A DNA stretch of 64,000 nt from Acinetobacter baylyi DSM 14961 = CIP 107474 (GCF_000368685.1 NZ_KB849628.1:636442-700441); one strand, 5' to 3'; positions 38,720 through 47,560 are shown, counted from the stretch's first letter. Notes: generated from the letters alone by a model not told the origin. A program made the numbers and translations.

Positions 38720-40059
38720 TGAAGACAAAGTATCTTAAACAGTTTTTTAAAACAACCGCACTTGCTCTGGTTGTTTCTTCATCAATGCAAAGTTTTGCGG
38801 CACCTACCGACGAAGTAGTCGCAATTGTGGACAATAGCGTTATTTTAAAAAGTGACCTAGAACAAGGTGTGGCTGAAGCTCAACACCAATTGGAAGCTCA
38901 AAAGAAAACAGTTCCACCATTAAATTATCTACAGCTTCAAGTCCTAGATCAGCTCATTTTAAGACAGGCTCAACTTGAGCAAGTAAAACGTTATGGCATT
39001 AAACCAGACGAAAACACCTTAAATGATGCTGTTTTAAAAGTTGCTAGCCAATCTGGTATTAAGTCATTGAGTGCTTTCCAGCAAAAACTTGATGCAATCG
39101 CGCCTGGTACTTATGCTTCTTTACGTAATCGTATTGGTGAAGATTTGGCAATCAACCGTTTACGCCAACAGCAAGTTATGTCGCGTATCAAAATTAGTGA
39201 TCAGGATGTTGCCAATTTCCTTAAATCACCACAAGGTCAGGCGATGCTAGGAAGTCAGGTTCATGTGATTCATGCACGTATTTCTGCCCAATCAGATGTT
39301 GACCCGCAACAGCTTCAAAGCGTAGCACAGCAAGTTAAACAAGCATTGAACGAAAGTAATGACATTACTGCGATCAGCAAAAAATTCTCGACGAAAGATA
39401 TTAAAGTTGAGGGTGCTGATATGGGATATCGCGATCTTGCAGAGTTACCTTCTGAACTTGCAGCACGAGTCAGTCCATTGCAAGCTGGCCAGACAACCGA
39501 TCTTATTAATGTGCGTGATGGTATTCATGTACTCAAGCTGATTGAACGTAAAAATAGCGAACAAAAAGCAATTGTGACACAATATCAAACTCGTCATATT
39601 TTGATTCAGCCATCAGAAGTGATGAGCGCAGAAATGGCCAAGCAAACCATCGATAGTATTTACAATCGTTTAAAAGCTGGCGAGGACTTTACTACCCTTG
39701 CTGCGACTTATTCTGCCGATACTGGCTCAGCACGTGATGGCGGAAGTTTAGGCTGGGTAACGCCTGGCTCTATGGTGCCAGAGTTTGAAAGCAAAATGAA
39801 GAATACGCCTGTGGGACAAATTAGTGAACCATTCCAGACTCAGTTTGGCTGGCATATTCTGCAAGTGACTGCGACACGTGAAAAAGACATGACACATGAG
39901 TATCAGGAACGCATGGCTCGTCAGGTATTAGGCGAACGTCAATTTGATAGCGAACTTGATAGCTGGTTGAGAGAAGTACGTGCTCATGCTTTTGTTCAAA
40001 TCAAAGAGCCACAACTTGACTCTAAAGCACAGCAGAATGCTACGCCTACCACGCCGTGA
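38719..40059 (+). CDS. surA: Periplasmic chaperone / peptidyl-prolyl isomerase SurA
   Basis: Folds outer-membrane proteins, notably LptD. 446 residues from the ATG at 38719, which shares its A with the lptD TAA stop; an upstream in-frame TTG is rejected. A signal peptide ends in SFA|APT (about 30). The SurA N-domain includes the D-Q-L-I-L-R segment; two parvulin domains follow, the second intact (HILIQPSE..., GGSLGWVTPGSMVPEFE..., FGWHILQV). The terminator immediately downstream is split by a 55-bp insertion. Confidence 0.95.
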   Translation: MKTKYLKQFFKTTALALVVSSSMQSFAAPTDEVVAIVDNSVILKSDLEQGVAEAQHQLEAQKKTVPPLNYLQLQVLDQLILRQAQLEQVKRYGIKPDENTLNDAVLKVASQSGIKSLSAFQQKLDAIAPGTYASLRNRIGEDLAINRLRQQQVMSRIKISDQDVANFLKSPQGQAMLGSQVHVIHARISAQSDVDPQQLQSVAQQVKQALNESNDITAISKKFSTKDIKVEGADMGYRDLAELPSELAARVSPLQAGQTTDLINVRDGIHVLKLIERKNSEQKAIVTQYQTRHILIQPSEVMSAEMAKQTIDSIYNRLKAGEDFTTLAATYSADTGSARDGGSLGWVTPGSMVPEFESKMKNTPVGQISEPFQTQFGWHILQVTATREKDMTHEYQERMARQVLGERQFDSELDSWLREVRAHAFVQIKEPQLDSKAQQNATPTTP

Positions 40060-40084
40060 TTTAAGCCATCGAATTAAGATACAT

Positions 40085-40170
40085 AAACCAGCCAAATCTG
40101 AACTGCACCCTTCAAATTAGACTAAAAGTGTCCAACTTTCGGGGTGCAGTTCAATCCAGGCTGGTTTTTT
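40085..40170 (+). terminator. surA terminator interrupted in its loop
   Basis: Left arm AAACCAGCC (40085-40093) and right arm GGCTGGTTT followed by T's (40159-40170) form a perfect terminator stem once the intervening element is removed, leaving a 7-base loop. As it stands, the stem is separated by 65 bases that contain a second hairpin. Confidence 0.8.
40099..40153. mobile_element. 55-bp miniature insertion with IS3-like ends
   Basis: Bounded by exact 12-bp inverted repeats TGAACTGCACCC / GGGTGCAGTTCA and flanked by a 3-bp direct duplication ATC at 40096-40098 and 40154-40156. TG...CA ends, the sequence AAAGTTGGACA just inside the right end (read on the minus strand) and a 3-bp duplication are typical of IS3-family elements. 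No transposase is present, so it is a MITE-like or internally deleted derivative. It lies in the loop of the surA terminator. Confidence 0.75.
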
Positions 40171-40186
40171 ATTTAAAATTTTTACC

Positions 40187-40219
40187 ATAAAAAAACCCCA
40201 ATATGAAATTGGGGTCTTT
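40187..40219 (-). terminator. Terminator after hfq
   Basis: Stem ACCCCAAT / ATTGGGGT with a four-base loop and, on the minus strand, a long T run. It is 20 bp past the hfq stop and marks the end of the tsaE-mutL-miaA-hfq series. Confidence 0.9.
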
Positions 40220-40236
40220 ATCAAACGGTTTTAGGA

Positions 40237-40761
40237 TTAACGATTGTTAGAATCGTCTTCCTGACCATCTTCAAATTTAGTATCGTTGTCAAAGCCTGAA
40301 CCACCTTGACCACCGAAGCCGCCTTGACCACCGAAGCCACCTTGACCACCAAAGCCGCCTTGACCACCGAAGCCGCCTTGACCACCGAAGCCACCACCTT
40401 GACCACCAAAGCCAGTACCTTGACCACCAAAGCCGCCACCTTGACCACCAAAGCCACCACCTTGACCACCAAAGCCACCACCTTGACCGCCAAAGCCGCC
40501 ACCTTGACCACCGAAGCCACCACCTTGTGGAGCACCAGTAGGCGCGCCAGCTGGACGTGGATTACGTGCAGGCACTACGGTTGAAATCGCGTGCTTATAA
40601 ACCATTTGGCTTACAGTATTTTTTAATAACACTACGTATTGGTCAAAAGATTCAATGTGGCCTTGTAATTTAATACCGTTCACAAGAAAAATAGACACAG
40701 GAATACGTTCTTTACGGAGAGAATTTAAGAACGGATCTTGTAATGTTTGACCTTTAGACAT
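40237..40761 (-). CDS. hfq: RNA chaperone Hfq with long glycine-rich tail
   Basis: Hexameric Sm-like chaperone pairing small RNAs with mRNAs. The first 68 residues are a normal Hfq core ([19 protein letters not shown]; the [11 protein letters not shown]m2 motif at about 55-64). Residues 80-159 are eight units of GGGFGGQ (one GTGFGGQ) and four of GGFGGQ, followed by an acidic tail ([17 protein letters not shown]). Total 174 residues against about 100 in E. coli. Extended Gly-rich Hfq is known from Acinetobacter and Moraxella and is a strong taxonomic pointer. Located downstream of miaA as in other gammaproteobacteria. Confidence 0.97.
   Translation of the reverse strand: MSKGQTLQDPFLNSLRKERIPVSIFLVNGIKLQGHIESFDQYVVLLKNTVSQMVYKHAISTVVPARNPRPAGAPTGAPQGGGFGGQGGGFGGQGGGFGGQGGGFGGQGGGFGGQGTGFGGQGGGFGGQGGFGGQGGFGGQGGFGGQGGFGGQGGSGFDNDTKFEDGQEDDSNNR
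40273..40524 (-). repeat. In-frame tandem repeats in hfq
   Basis: Tandem 21-bp units (eight) then 18-bp units (four) encode GGGFGGQ and GGFGGQ. The nucleotide units differ mainly at third positions, so the array could expand or contract in whole codons without frameshift. Open frames on the opposite strand and in a second minus-strand frame here are by-products of this repeat. Confidence 0.9.
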
Positions 40762-40851
40762 TTTATAACTCCAAAAAATTTAAAATCAGCGCAAAAACCA
40801 TCTTTATTTTTCAATTAAAATTTATAAAAAAGATAGTATGTAAATTTTGCT

Positions 40852-41796
40852 TTATCCATAAGAGTTTCGCAAGTCTTCTTGAGCCTGCTTAATCGTTAAA
40901 TAGGTTTTAAAATAGTGCGTTTCTTGCAAAGAACGTAACCAAGTGTATTGACGTTTTGCAAGTTGTCGTGTTGCAAATAATGCTTTATCTTCCATTTCCC
41001 TCCTATTATTGTGACTCATATCGCTTTTTAGTAGAAAATCGAGTGCTTGGCGATAACCTACTGATCGCATAGACGGTAAATTATCATTCAAATCGTATTT
41101 TTTAATCAATGATTCAACTTCATTTAAAAAACCGATACTCCACATTTTGAACAATCTTTGCTCAATCCGTTTATGTAATTCTATCCGATCTGGTAGCAAT
41201 GCATAATTATGAAATGTGTAACGATATGGTACGTTTTTAGGCTGTTCTGCCTGCAATTTGGTAATTGGCTGCCCTGTCAAACGATAAACTTCAATTGCAC
41301 GAATAATCCGCTGTCGATCAGAAACTTTAAATCTGGCTCCCGCAACAGGATCTACACGAGCAAGCTCATCATATACACTTTGCCAGCCTTCCTGTTCTGC
41401 CTGTTTTTCAATTGCAGCGCGTACTTCTGCATCTGCACTGGGTAGATTAGTTGAAAGCCCTTCAAGTAAGGACTTAAAGTAAAGCATCGTCCCTCCCACA
41501 AGAATAGGCGTCTTACCTTTCATGTGAATTTGGTCAATCAATTGCGTTGCATCTTCAACAAATTGGGCGGCAGAATACACTTCTAACGGCGTAATAATAT
41601 CAATGAGATGATGTGGATAGAGTGCCAGCTCTTCTTTGGTCGGTTTAGCTGTTCCGATATCCATATCTTTATAAATCAATGCAGAATCAACTGAAATTAG
41701 CTCAAAATGACCCCGTTCATAGAGTTCACACGCCAAAGCGGTTTTCCCGCTTGCAGTAGGCCCCATTAAATTAATGACGGGTAAAGTCGATGACAT
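40852..41796 (-). CDS. miaA: tRNA dimethylallyltransferase
   Basis: Adds the dimethylallyl group to A37 of tRNAs reading UNN codons. 314 residues with P-loop [10 protein letters not shown] (about 12-21), the [19 protein letters not shown] substrate segment (about 33-51), [16 protein letters not shown] (about 160-175) and the C-terminal [13 protein letters not shown] motif. It starts six bases after mutL, as in E. coli, and hfq follows 90 bp later. Confidence 0.97.
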
Positions 41797-41802
41797 TTTG
41801 AA

Positions 41803-43764
41803 TTATTCTCCTCGAGCAAAAAGCTTATCAAGTTGATGAAGTGGAAATGCGCGCCATGTAGGACGACCATGGTTACATTGGCTAGCAAATTCAGTTTGCT
41901 CCATCTGACGTAACAGTGCATTCATTTCAGAAAGACTGAGCATACGATGTGCCCGTACAGCACCATGACACGCCATACCTGCCAATATGGTATCTCTTTT
42001 TTGTAATAACGCCTGTGCTTCATCATTCGGATCGAGATCGTGCAATAGTTCAGGTATCAGTTTTTCAAAATTTGCTTTTTGCAAAATTGCTGGAACACCT
42101 CGCACAATTGCTTGCTCATCACCATACTGATCAATATCTAACCCCAGTCTGAGTAACTGAGATTTTAAATCTTCAATACGTGAAGCCTGCATTCTGGTAA
42201 TGCTTATTATCTTGGGAATCAATAATTGCTGTGAAATCCAAAATTCAGGCTTATCCCAAGCAGCTTTCATTTGTTGCAGCAGAATACGCTCGTGTGCAGC
42301 ATGCATATCTACAATAATCAGACCTTCAGTATTTTGAGCCAAAATATAAATACCATGTAACTGGGCAATTGCAACGCCAAGAGGAAACTCGTCGACTCCA
42401 GAAACAACATCCGATGATGCTGTAATCGCCGATCCAGATTCTTCTCTTAACGGTGCTAAATAGGTTTTTAATGCATTATTGAGCTGTACAGGATCACGCA
42501 CTGGCATACGTGTAGAATACTCAACCGTTTTGGGGCGGCTGGCGTTGAACTCGGTGAGTAAATCCGTCGACAGTTCTTTTCGATATTCTATCTGCGTGTC
42601 TTCTGCCCTGTTCACTACTGGATTTTCTGTTGCATCTGTACGATGCAACGAAAACTGCTCTTGGTGCTTCGGTTGATCGCGTAGAATATCTTTGGGTTCA
42701 TTGCTTTTCATGGCTTGAGCCAGATCTGCACTTGCCGTTTGAAATTGTGCCAATGTTTCCTTGGCATGATGCCTTACAAACTCATGTACTTCGCGCTGAT
42801 TCAAAAAACGGATTTCATGTTTGGTTGGATGAACATTGACATCGACCTGGTCTGGATCGACTTCGAGAAACAGTAGGTAAGCCGAATATTGATGTCCATG
42901 CAGAATTCCATCATAAGCCATACGTAAGGCATGAGAGATTGTTTTATCTTTGACAATACGACCATTCACATAAACATATTGCAAATCTGCCTGTGAACGT
43001 GCATCAGAAGGATGTCCTAACCAACCAGATAAGCGCATTGAAATACTTTCTGTATCCAGCCAATATGCATTCTGGGTAAACTGTTGTCCGAGTAATTGCT
43101 GGACACGTTGGAACCGCAAAACGCCACTGTCTGCTATAGGAAGATTCAGTTTAATTTGATCGTTATGCTCAAGTACAAAACGAATCTCAAAATGTGTCAG
43201 TGCCAAACGTCTTACAATTTCTTCAATATGTCCAAATTCGGTTGATGGTTTTTTTAAAAATTTACGGCGTGCGGGTACATTAAAAAATAAATCCTGAACA
43301 CGGATGTGTGTACCCTTTCGAAGTGCAATTGCCTGGATTTCCTGGTGATCAAATGCCGTTCCATTCACTTCAACCTGATAACCAACGCCATCATCTGTTT
43401 GACTACTCATTAAGGATAGCCGTGAGACTGCCGCAATGGATGCTAAAGCCTCACCACGAAATCCTAGACTCACAATGGCATGCAGATCTTCAGGAGTTTT
43501 AATTTTGCTGGTTGCATGACGCATCACGGCCAAAGGTAAATCATCAGGATGAATACCCAAACCATTATCAATAATTTCGATCAGCGTCGAACCACCTTGT
43601 GCAACCCGTATAATTAGTTCAGTTGCACCTGCATCAATTGCATTTTCTAATAGCTCTTTAACAACAGATGCTGGGCGCTCAATTACCTCACCAGCTGCAA
43701 TCTGGTTTGCAAGTGCGGGATCGAGGGTATGAATTCGATGAATCTGAACGGCATCATTATGCAT
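41803..43764 (-). CDS. mutL: DNA mismatch repair protein MutL
   Basis: 653 residues. The GHKL ATPase domain is at the N-terminus: KELLENAIDAGAT (about 37-49), DNGLGIHPDDLPLA (about 67-80), GFRGEALASI (about 103-112). The C-terminal domain is about 455-653. The endonuclease motif DQHAxxERxxYE of endonuclease-type MutL is only partly represented (VDMHAAHERILLQQM), consistent with possible or lost nuclease activity; E. coli-type Dam-coupled MutL lacks it altogether. The tsaE stop is one base upstream of the mutL start. Confidence 0.95.
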   Translation of the reverse strand: MHNDAVQIHRIHTLDPALANQIAAGEVIERPASVVKELLENAIDAGATELIIRVAQGGSTLIEIIDNGLGIHPDDLPLAVMRHATSKIKTPEDLHAIVSLGFRGEALASIAAVSRLSLMSSQTDDGVGYQVEVNGTAFDHQEIQAIALRKGTHIRVQDLFFNVPARRKFLKKPSTEFGHIEEIVRRLALTHFEIRFVLEHNDQIKLNLPIADSGVLRFQRVQQLLGQQFTQNAYWLDTESISMRLSGWLGHPSDARSQADLQYVYVNGRIVKDKTISHALRMAYDGILHGHQYSAYLLFLEVDPDQVDVNVHPTKHEIRFLNQREVHEFVRHHAKETLAQFQTASADLAQAMKSNEPKDILRDQPKHQEQFSLHRTDATENPVVNRAEDTQIEYRKELSTDLLTEFNASRPKTVEYSTRMPVRDPVQLNNALKTYLAPLREESGSAITASSDVVSGVDEFPLGVAIAQLHGIYILAQNTEGLIIVDMHAAHERILLQQMKAAWDKPEFWISQQLLIPKIISITRMQASRIEDLKSQLLRLGLDIDQYGDEQAIVRGVPAILQKANFEKLIPELLHDLDPNDEAQALLQKRDTILAGMACHGAVRAHRMLSLSEMNALLRQMEQTEFASQCNHGRPTWRAFPLHQLDKLFARGE

Positions 43765-43765
43765 A

Positions 43766-44233
43766 TTACAATTTTTCCTTCAGACACTCGTACAACGCAG
43801 CATTTTCTAGACTGAATGTAATAAAACGCTGCACATCATCTTCAGATTTTTCAATTTGAATGACGATATTGGCATCTGGGATATCATCACCGCCTTTAGA
43901 TGGCCACTCAAATAAAAATAATGCATTAGGTACATCCAGATAATCACGGATTCCCATCAGTTCAAGCTCATAAGGATCGTTGAGTCGATAAAGATCAAAA
44001 TGAAAAATGTCTTTCTGCTTTATTTTATAAGGTTCAACCAGCGTATATGTCGGGCTCTTTACTGCACCTTGATGTCCGAGTGCCTGCAACAAGTAACGTG
44101 TAAATGTGGTTTTTCCTGCGCCTAAATCACCAATCAGATAAATAACTCCTTCGGTAAAACACTTGGAAAGTGTCTTAGCTAGATTCTGAGTGTCTTGCTC
44201 ATCATTCAATGTTAAACGAAAGGAATACTGCAT
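43766..44233 (-). CDS. tsaE: tRNA threonylcarbamoyladenosine complex ATPase TsaE
   Basis: Works with TsaB and TsaD in making t6A37 in tRNA. 155 residues from the ATG at 44231-44233; a GTG three codons upstream is an alternative. P-loop GDLGAGKTTFTRYLL (about 36-50) and the TPTYTLVEPY segment, then FHFDLYRL with the conserved Asp and LFLFEWP (about 105-111). It heads the series tsaE-mutL-miaA-hfq, the conserved gammaproteobacterial superoperon. Confidence 0.94.
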   Translation of the reverse strand: MQYSFRLTLNDEQDTQNLAKTLSKCFTEGVIYLIGDLGAGKTTFTRYLLQALGHQGAVKSPTYTLVEPYKIKQKDIFHFDLYRLNDPYELELMGIRDYLDVPNALFLFEWPSKGGDDIPDANIVIQIEKSEDDVQRFITFSLENAALYECLKEKL

Positions 44234-44367
44234 TGTACTCACACATGATTCTGTAGGACTGTGTATAATAACATTGCCAAACTTTAAAAGCCTATTCTGA
44301 TGATCAAAACTGTACGCTTTTAAGACAACATATTCGATATCAGCACCGCAAAATATCTCGTACTTTT

Positions 44368-45282
44368 ATGATTACTTCAACTGATTTCACCCCACCTATG
44401 CTTCATGGCGTGAGTGCAAGTAAAGCCTTTCTTCCTTTACAGCCTAAAGAAATTTTCAAATCTGTTTTTGAGTTTTTATGTCGTCATTTTCCTCATATAT
44501 CAGCCTCAGAGTGGCAACAGCGCTTCAATGATGGCTTGGTGTTTGATGCACAAGGTCATTTATTGGATTTGAATAGTCCCTATCAAGCCAATACACATAT
44601 TTTTTATTATCGTTTTTTAGCACATGAAATTCATGTTCCGTTTGAACATTCGATCCTTTTTGAAAATCATGATTTACTGGTGGTCGATAAGCCGCATTTC
44701 CTTACCATTAGCCCTACTGGCAAATATGTTCAGGAAACTTTACTGGTGCGCCTTAAACAACAAACTGGCAATGAAGATCTTACCCCTATTCATCGGCTAG
44801 ATCGAGAAACGGCGGGAGTTGTTTTATTTTGCAAGCGTCCAGAGTCCCGAGGTATTTATCAAACGTTATTTGCAAAGCGTGAAGTTCATAAAATCTATCA
44901 TGCGATTGCTGCATATAATCCCTTGATTACCTTTCCTCAAACGCTACGTTTGTGCCTAGAAAAAGGAAATCCTTTTTATACAATGCAAGTTAATCCAAAT
45001 GGTCAGGTCAACAGTGAAACACGCATAGAATGTCTCGCACACAATCAACAATGGGCGAAATACCGCTTATCACCTAGTACAGGTAAACAACATCAACTTC
45101 GCTTACATTTATCTTTTTTAAATATTCCCATTAAAAACGATCCATTTTATCCAGTGGTTGAGCACAAAGCAGATGATGATTTTTCAGCGCCATTACAGTT
45201 ACTCGCCAAGGAATTGTCTTTTTTTGATCCGATTACCCAATCGCCTCTAAATTTCAAATCACATTATGAACTTAACTTGTAA
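44368..45282 (+). CDS. RluA-family pseudouridine synthase
   Basis: 304 residues. The catalytic motif is HRLDRETAG at 142-150 with Asp145, preceded by VVDKPHFLTISPTG and followed by RVxKxYHAIA-like sequence (REVHKIYHAIA). C-terminal SPSTGKQHQLRLHL matches the family's RTGRTHQIRVH-type loop. The N-terminal part lacks a clear S4 domain. Substrate (rRNA or tRNA) not determined; RluA-like group with truncated N-terminus is common in Acinetobacter. Divergent from tsaE. Confidence 0.88.
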   Translation: MITSTDFTPPMLHGVSASKAFLPLQPKEIFKSVFEFLCRHFPHISASEWQQRFNDGLVFDAQGHLLDLNSPYQANTHIFYYRFLAHEIHVPFEHSILFENHDLLVVDKPHFLTISPTGKYVQETLLVRLKQQTGNEDLTPIHRLDRETAGVVLFCKRPESRGIYQTLFAKREVHKIYHAIAAYNPLITFPQTLRLCLEKGNPFYTMQVNPNGQVNSETRIECLAHNQQWAKYRLSPSTGKQHQLRLHLSFLNIPIKNDPFYPVVEHKADDDFSAPLQLLAKELSFFDPITQSPLNFKSHYELNL

Positions 45283-45391
45283 TGCTATCGTAATGACATT
45301 AGCACTATTATTTTTTTTCAAAACGTTGAAATTACAATTTCTTGCTTTAAAATAAGCTGTTAAAAATTAGAAAATCGTTTGGTTTTTATTC

Positions 45392-45721
45392 ATGCGAAAA
45401 ACAGAAGTTTATCAGGTTCGACTTGACTCACAAGAGAAGAAACAGGCGTTTGCTGTCTTTAAGCAGTTGGGAATTACACCAGCTCAGGCTGTACGTCTTT
45501 TTTTCAAGCAAGTCGTACTCACCAAGTCCATTCCATTTGCAATTGAAAACCAGAATATTGATATGGAACAATTGCTTAAACTTAGAAAAATACGAGCTCA
45601 AACACCCGTAAATACACAGCATGAAGCATTAATTGAGGATACAGAATTCAATATGGATGATCATGAAGCTCTATTTGATGAATTAAATGCGTTGCTGGGT
45701 GAAAGTGACAAAGCGCAATAG
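45392..45721 (+). CDS. RelB/DinJ-type antitoxin, no toxin partner
   Basis: 109 residues. The N-terminal ribbon-helix-helix domain (KTEVYQVRLDSQEKKQAFAVFKQLGITPAQAVRLFFKQVV, read in parts over residues 3-42) matches the RelB/DinJ antitoxin family. The acidic C-terminus (about 75-109) would normally wrap around a RelE/YafQ toxin. No such toxin follows; the next gene, 93 bp on, is a GNAT acetyltransferase with its own ribosome-binding site. It may be a solitary regulator or a remnant. Confidence 0.8.
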   Translation: MRKTEVYQVRLDSQEKKQAFAVFKQLGITPAQAVRLFFKQVVLTKSIPFAIENQNIDMEQLLKLRKIRAQTPVNTQHEALIEDTEFNMDDHEALFDELNALLGESDKAQ

Positions 45722-45814
45722 TGTTTCATTTATAAACAAGTTTTAACGTTATTTTTAATTTTTTTTGGTTATGCTTTTTCTCTATGATAAATAATAACAA
45801 AGCTGGAGAATTAC

Positions 45815-46258
45815 ATGATCGTTCGACGAGCCACTGTAGAGGATTTAAATCAGCTCGCTGTTTTATTTGATGAATACCGTCAATTTTATGGTGCATCTTC
45901 AAATTTAAAACAATCTTATGATTTTTTAAAACAACGCTTTGAAAATAAAGAAAGTGTTATTTTTATACATGTCAAAGACGATGTATTCACAGGCTTTGTA
46001 CTGCTTTACTTGGGATTTTCATCTGTCGCATGTTCGACTTATTATATTCTCGACGATGTATATGTCACTCCTGTTTACCGTCGTCAAGGTTCAGCCATTC
46101 AGTTGATCGATACTGCTATCTTATTTGCACGTCATGAAAATGCCCTGAGAATTTCACTAGAAACACAAAAAAATAATATTGAATCTATGCGGCTCTATCA
46201 AAAAATGGGGTTCGTCCTTGACGAAGAATTCCAAACCTATCATTGTTTTCTTAAGTGA
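45815..46258 (+). CDS. GNAT-family N-acetyltransferase
   Basis: 147 residues with the GNAT fold: a central strand (YYILDDVYVTPVYRRQGSAIQLID, about 84-107, in the V-x-P-x-[YF]-R-R-[QR]-G-x-[AG] acetyl-CoA loop form) and the C-terminal N-x-x-[SA]-x-x-[LF]-Y-x-K-x-G-F motif (ESMRLYQKMGFVL). A GGAG ribosome-binding site is six bases before the ATG. Substrate unknown. Its stop overlaps the convergent pseudouridine synthase gene by eight bases. Confidence 0.9.
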   Translation: MIVRRATVEDLNQLAVLFDEYRQFYGASSNLKQSYDFLKQRFENKESVIFIHVKDDVFTGFVLLYLGFSSVACSTYYILDDVYVTPVYRRQGSAIQLIDTAILFARHENALRISLETQKNNIESMRLYQKMGFVLDEEFQTYHCFLK

Positions 46259-46958
46259 TTTGTTGAGCCGCTAATTTTTGTGTTTCGGTCAGATACATCC
46301 ACTCACCTTCTGCCAAATTTGGCAATTCTAATTGACCAATCTTATGGCGATGCAAGGCAGTCACTTTGTTGCCTACAGCAGCAATCATTCGTTTGACTTG
46401 GTGGTACACACCTTGATGAATCGTCATGCTCAATTGTGTTTCATTGAGCAAAGTAACATTTGTCGCTGCAAAAACACCTTTTTCATTATGTAATTCAACA
46501 CCTTGTTCTAATTGATGCATTTGATCAACTGTAATTGGATCAATCGTAGCCACATGATATACCTTTGGAACATGCTTCTTGGGATGCGTTAGCGTGTGTA
46601 GGTATTGTCCATCATCAGTCAGTAACAACAGCCCTGTAGTATCCTGATCCAAGCGCCCTACAGCCGCAATATTGCGCTGAATTAATAAATCTGGCAGTAA
46701 ACTGAATACGCTTTGATGATGATGTGGCTGATGAGAACATTCAAAGCCTTTAGGTTTATTTAAAATAATATATACCTTTTCCCGATATACGTAATTTTGA
46801 TCAAAAACCTGAAAATTAAAATCAGTTAAATCATGAATTCGATATTTTAGATCTTTTTGAATTTCATCTTGTATCGAAACTGCTCCGTTCTTAATAAGTT
46901 GCTGACAGTATTTTCTTGAACCAAAACCTTGTGACTGCAACATTTTTTCCAAGAGCAT
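46251..46958 (-). CDS. RsuA-family pseudouridine synthase
   Basis: 235 residues. An S4 RNA-binding domain (about 1-45: GFGSRKYCQQLIKNGAVSI) is followed by the catalytic GRLDQDTTGLLLLTDDG (101-117, Asp104). KPxG-type motif LNKPKGFECS lies at 66-75. This layout is that of the 16S rRNA pseudouridine-516 synthase RsuA and its relatives RluE/RluB. The substrate is not decided by sequence alone. The CRISPR array begins 63 bp beyond its start codon, on the upstream side. Confidence 0.9.
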   Translation of the reverse strand: MLLEKMLQSQGFGSRKYCQQLIKNGAVSIQDEIQKDLKYRIHDLTDFNFQVFDQNYVYREKVYIILNKPKGFECSHQPHHHQSVFSLLPDLLIQRNIAAVGRLDQDTTGLLLLTDDGQYLHTLTHPKKHVPKVYHVATIDPITVDQMHQLEQGVELHNEKGVFAATNVTLLNETQLSMTIHQGVYHQVKRMIAAVGNKVTALHRHKIGQLELPNLAEGEWMYLTETQKLAAQQIT

Positions 46959-47021
46959 ATCGATATCCAGAATAAAAAAGACATCCTAGTGTAACTTATT
47001 TTTTTAAGTCAATTGATTGAA

Positions 47022-47409
47022 TAGTTAAGCTGCCTGTGCGGCAGTTAAGTGGATGCGATTTATAAGCTTCAAGAAGCAAGATTTCTAAGCTGCCTGTGCG
47101 GCAGTTAAGCAGAAACGGCGGGTACACGTGTCACGGTGAATTTTCTAAGCTGCCTGTGCGGCAGTTAAGATCGCTATTCTGACCCAGAAATTAACAATCA
47201 CTTTCTAAGCTGCCTGTGCGGCAGTTAAGTCATGATACGTGCAGTACCATCTGCTGGATTATTTCTAAGCTGCCTGTGCGGTAGTTAAGACTTAATGCGG
47301 AACCGACATCTGTACTAGTGATTTCTAAGCTGCCTGTGCGGCAGTTAAGTATTGAGCAAGCGATTGACGGTTATGCGCGTTTTTCTAAGCTGCCTGTGCG
47401 GCAGTTAAG
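47022..47409 (-). CRISPR. Orphan type I-F CRISPR array, seven repeats
   Basis: Seven 28-bp repeats at an exact 60-bp period (starts 47022, 47082, 47142, 47202, 47262, 47322, 47382) with six unique 32-bp spacers. Read on the minus strand the repeat begins CTTAACTGCCGCACAGGCAG and ends CTTAGAAA, the form and size of type I-F (Csy) repeats with their short CTGCC/GGCAG palindrome. The left-most repeat (47022-47049) has lost the terminal AGAAA-type end, as expected for the leader-distal copy, and the repeat at 47262 has one changed base. I infer transcription on the minus strand from an AT-rich leader at 47410 onward. No cas gene lies in the window. Confidence 0.97.
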
Positions 47410-47560
47410 AGTAAATATTGTTGAGCAATAGTCGAAATATCAAAAACTTAAATCAACAAATTCACTTCTAACCAAAGTTTTTAAGTCAAAATATAAGCAT
47501 TTGATTTAAATTGATTTTTTAAAGAGTCTAAAATTTTGGGGTAAGCCAGTATAATAGATA
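47410..47560 (-). promoter_or_regulatory. Probable CRISPR leader
   Basis: AT-rich, gene-free sequence immediately beyond the intact end of the array. Its side agrees with repeat polarity and with degeneration at the opposite terminal repeat. No defined promoter motif was identified. Confidence 0.5.

Noticed and set aside
40221..40584. Additional open frames over the hfq repeat (both strands)
   Set aside because: They are Val/Ala- or Thr/Ala-rich by-products of the 21/18-bp repeats in other frames, without ribosome-binding sites.
45392..46258. Antitoxin plus GNAT as a toxin-antitoxin pair
   Set aside because: GNAT toxins pair with ribbon-helix-helix antitoxins in overlapping operons. Here the gap is 93 bp, the GNAT gene has its own ribosome-binding site, and the antitoxin is of the RelB/DinJ type, which pairs with RelE-fold toxins.
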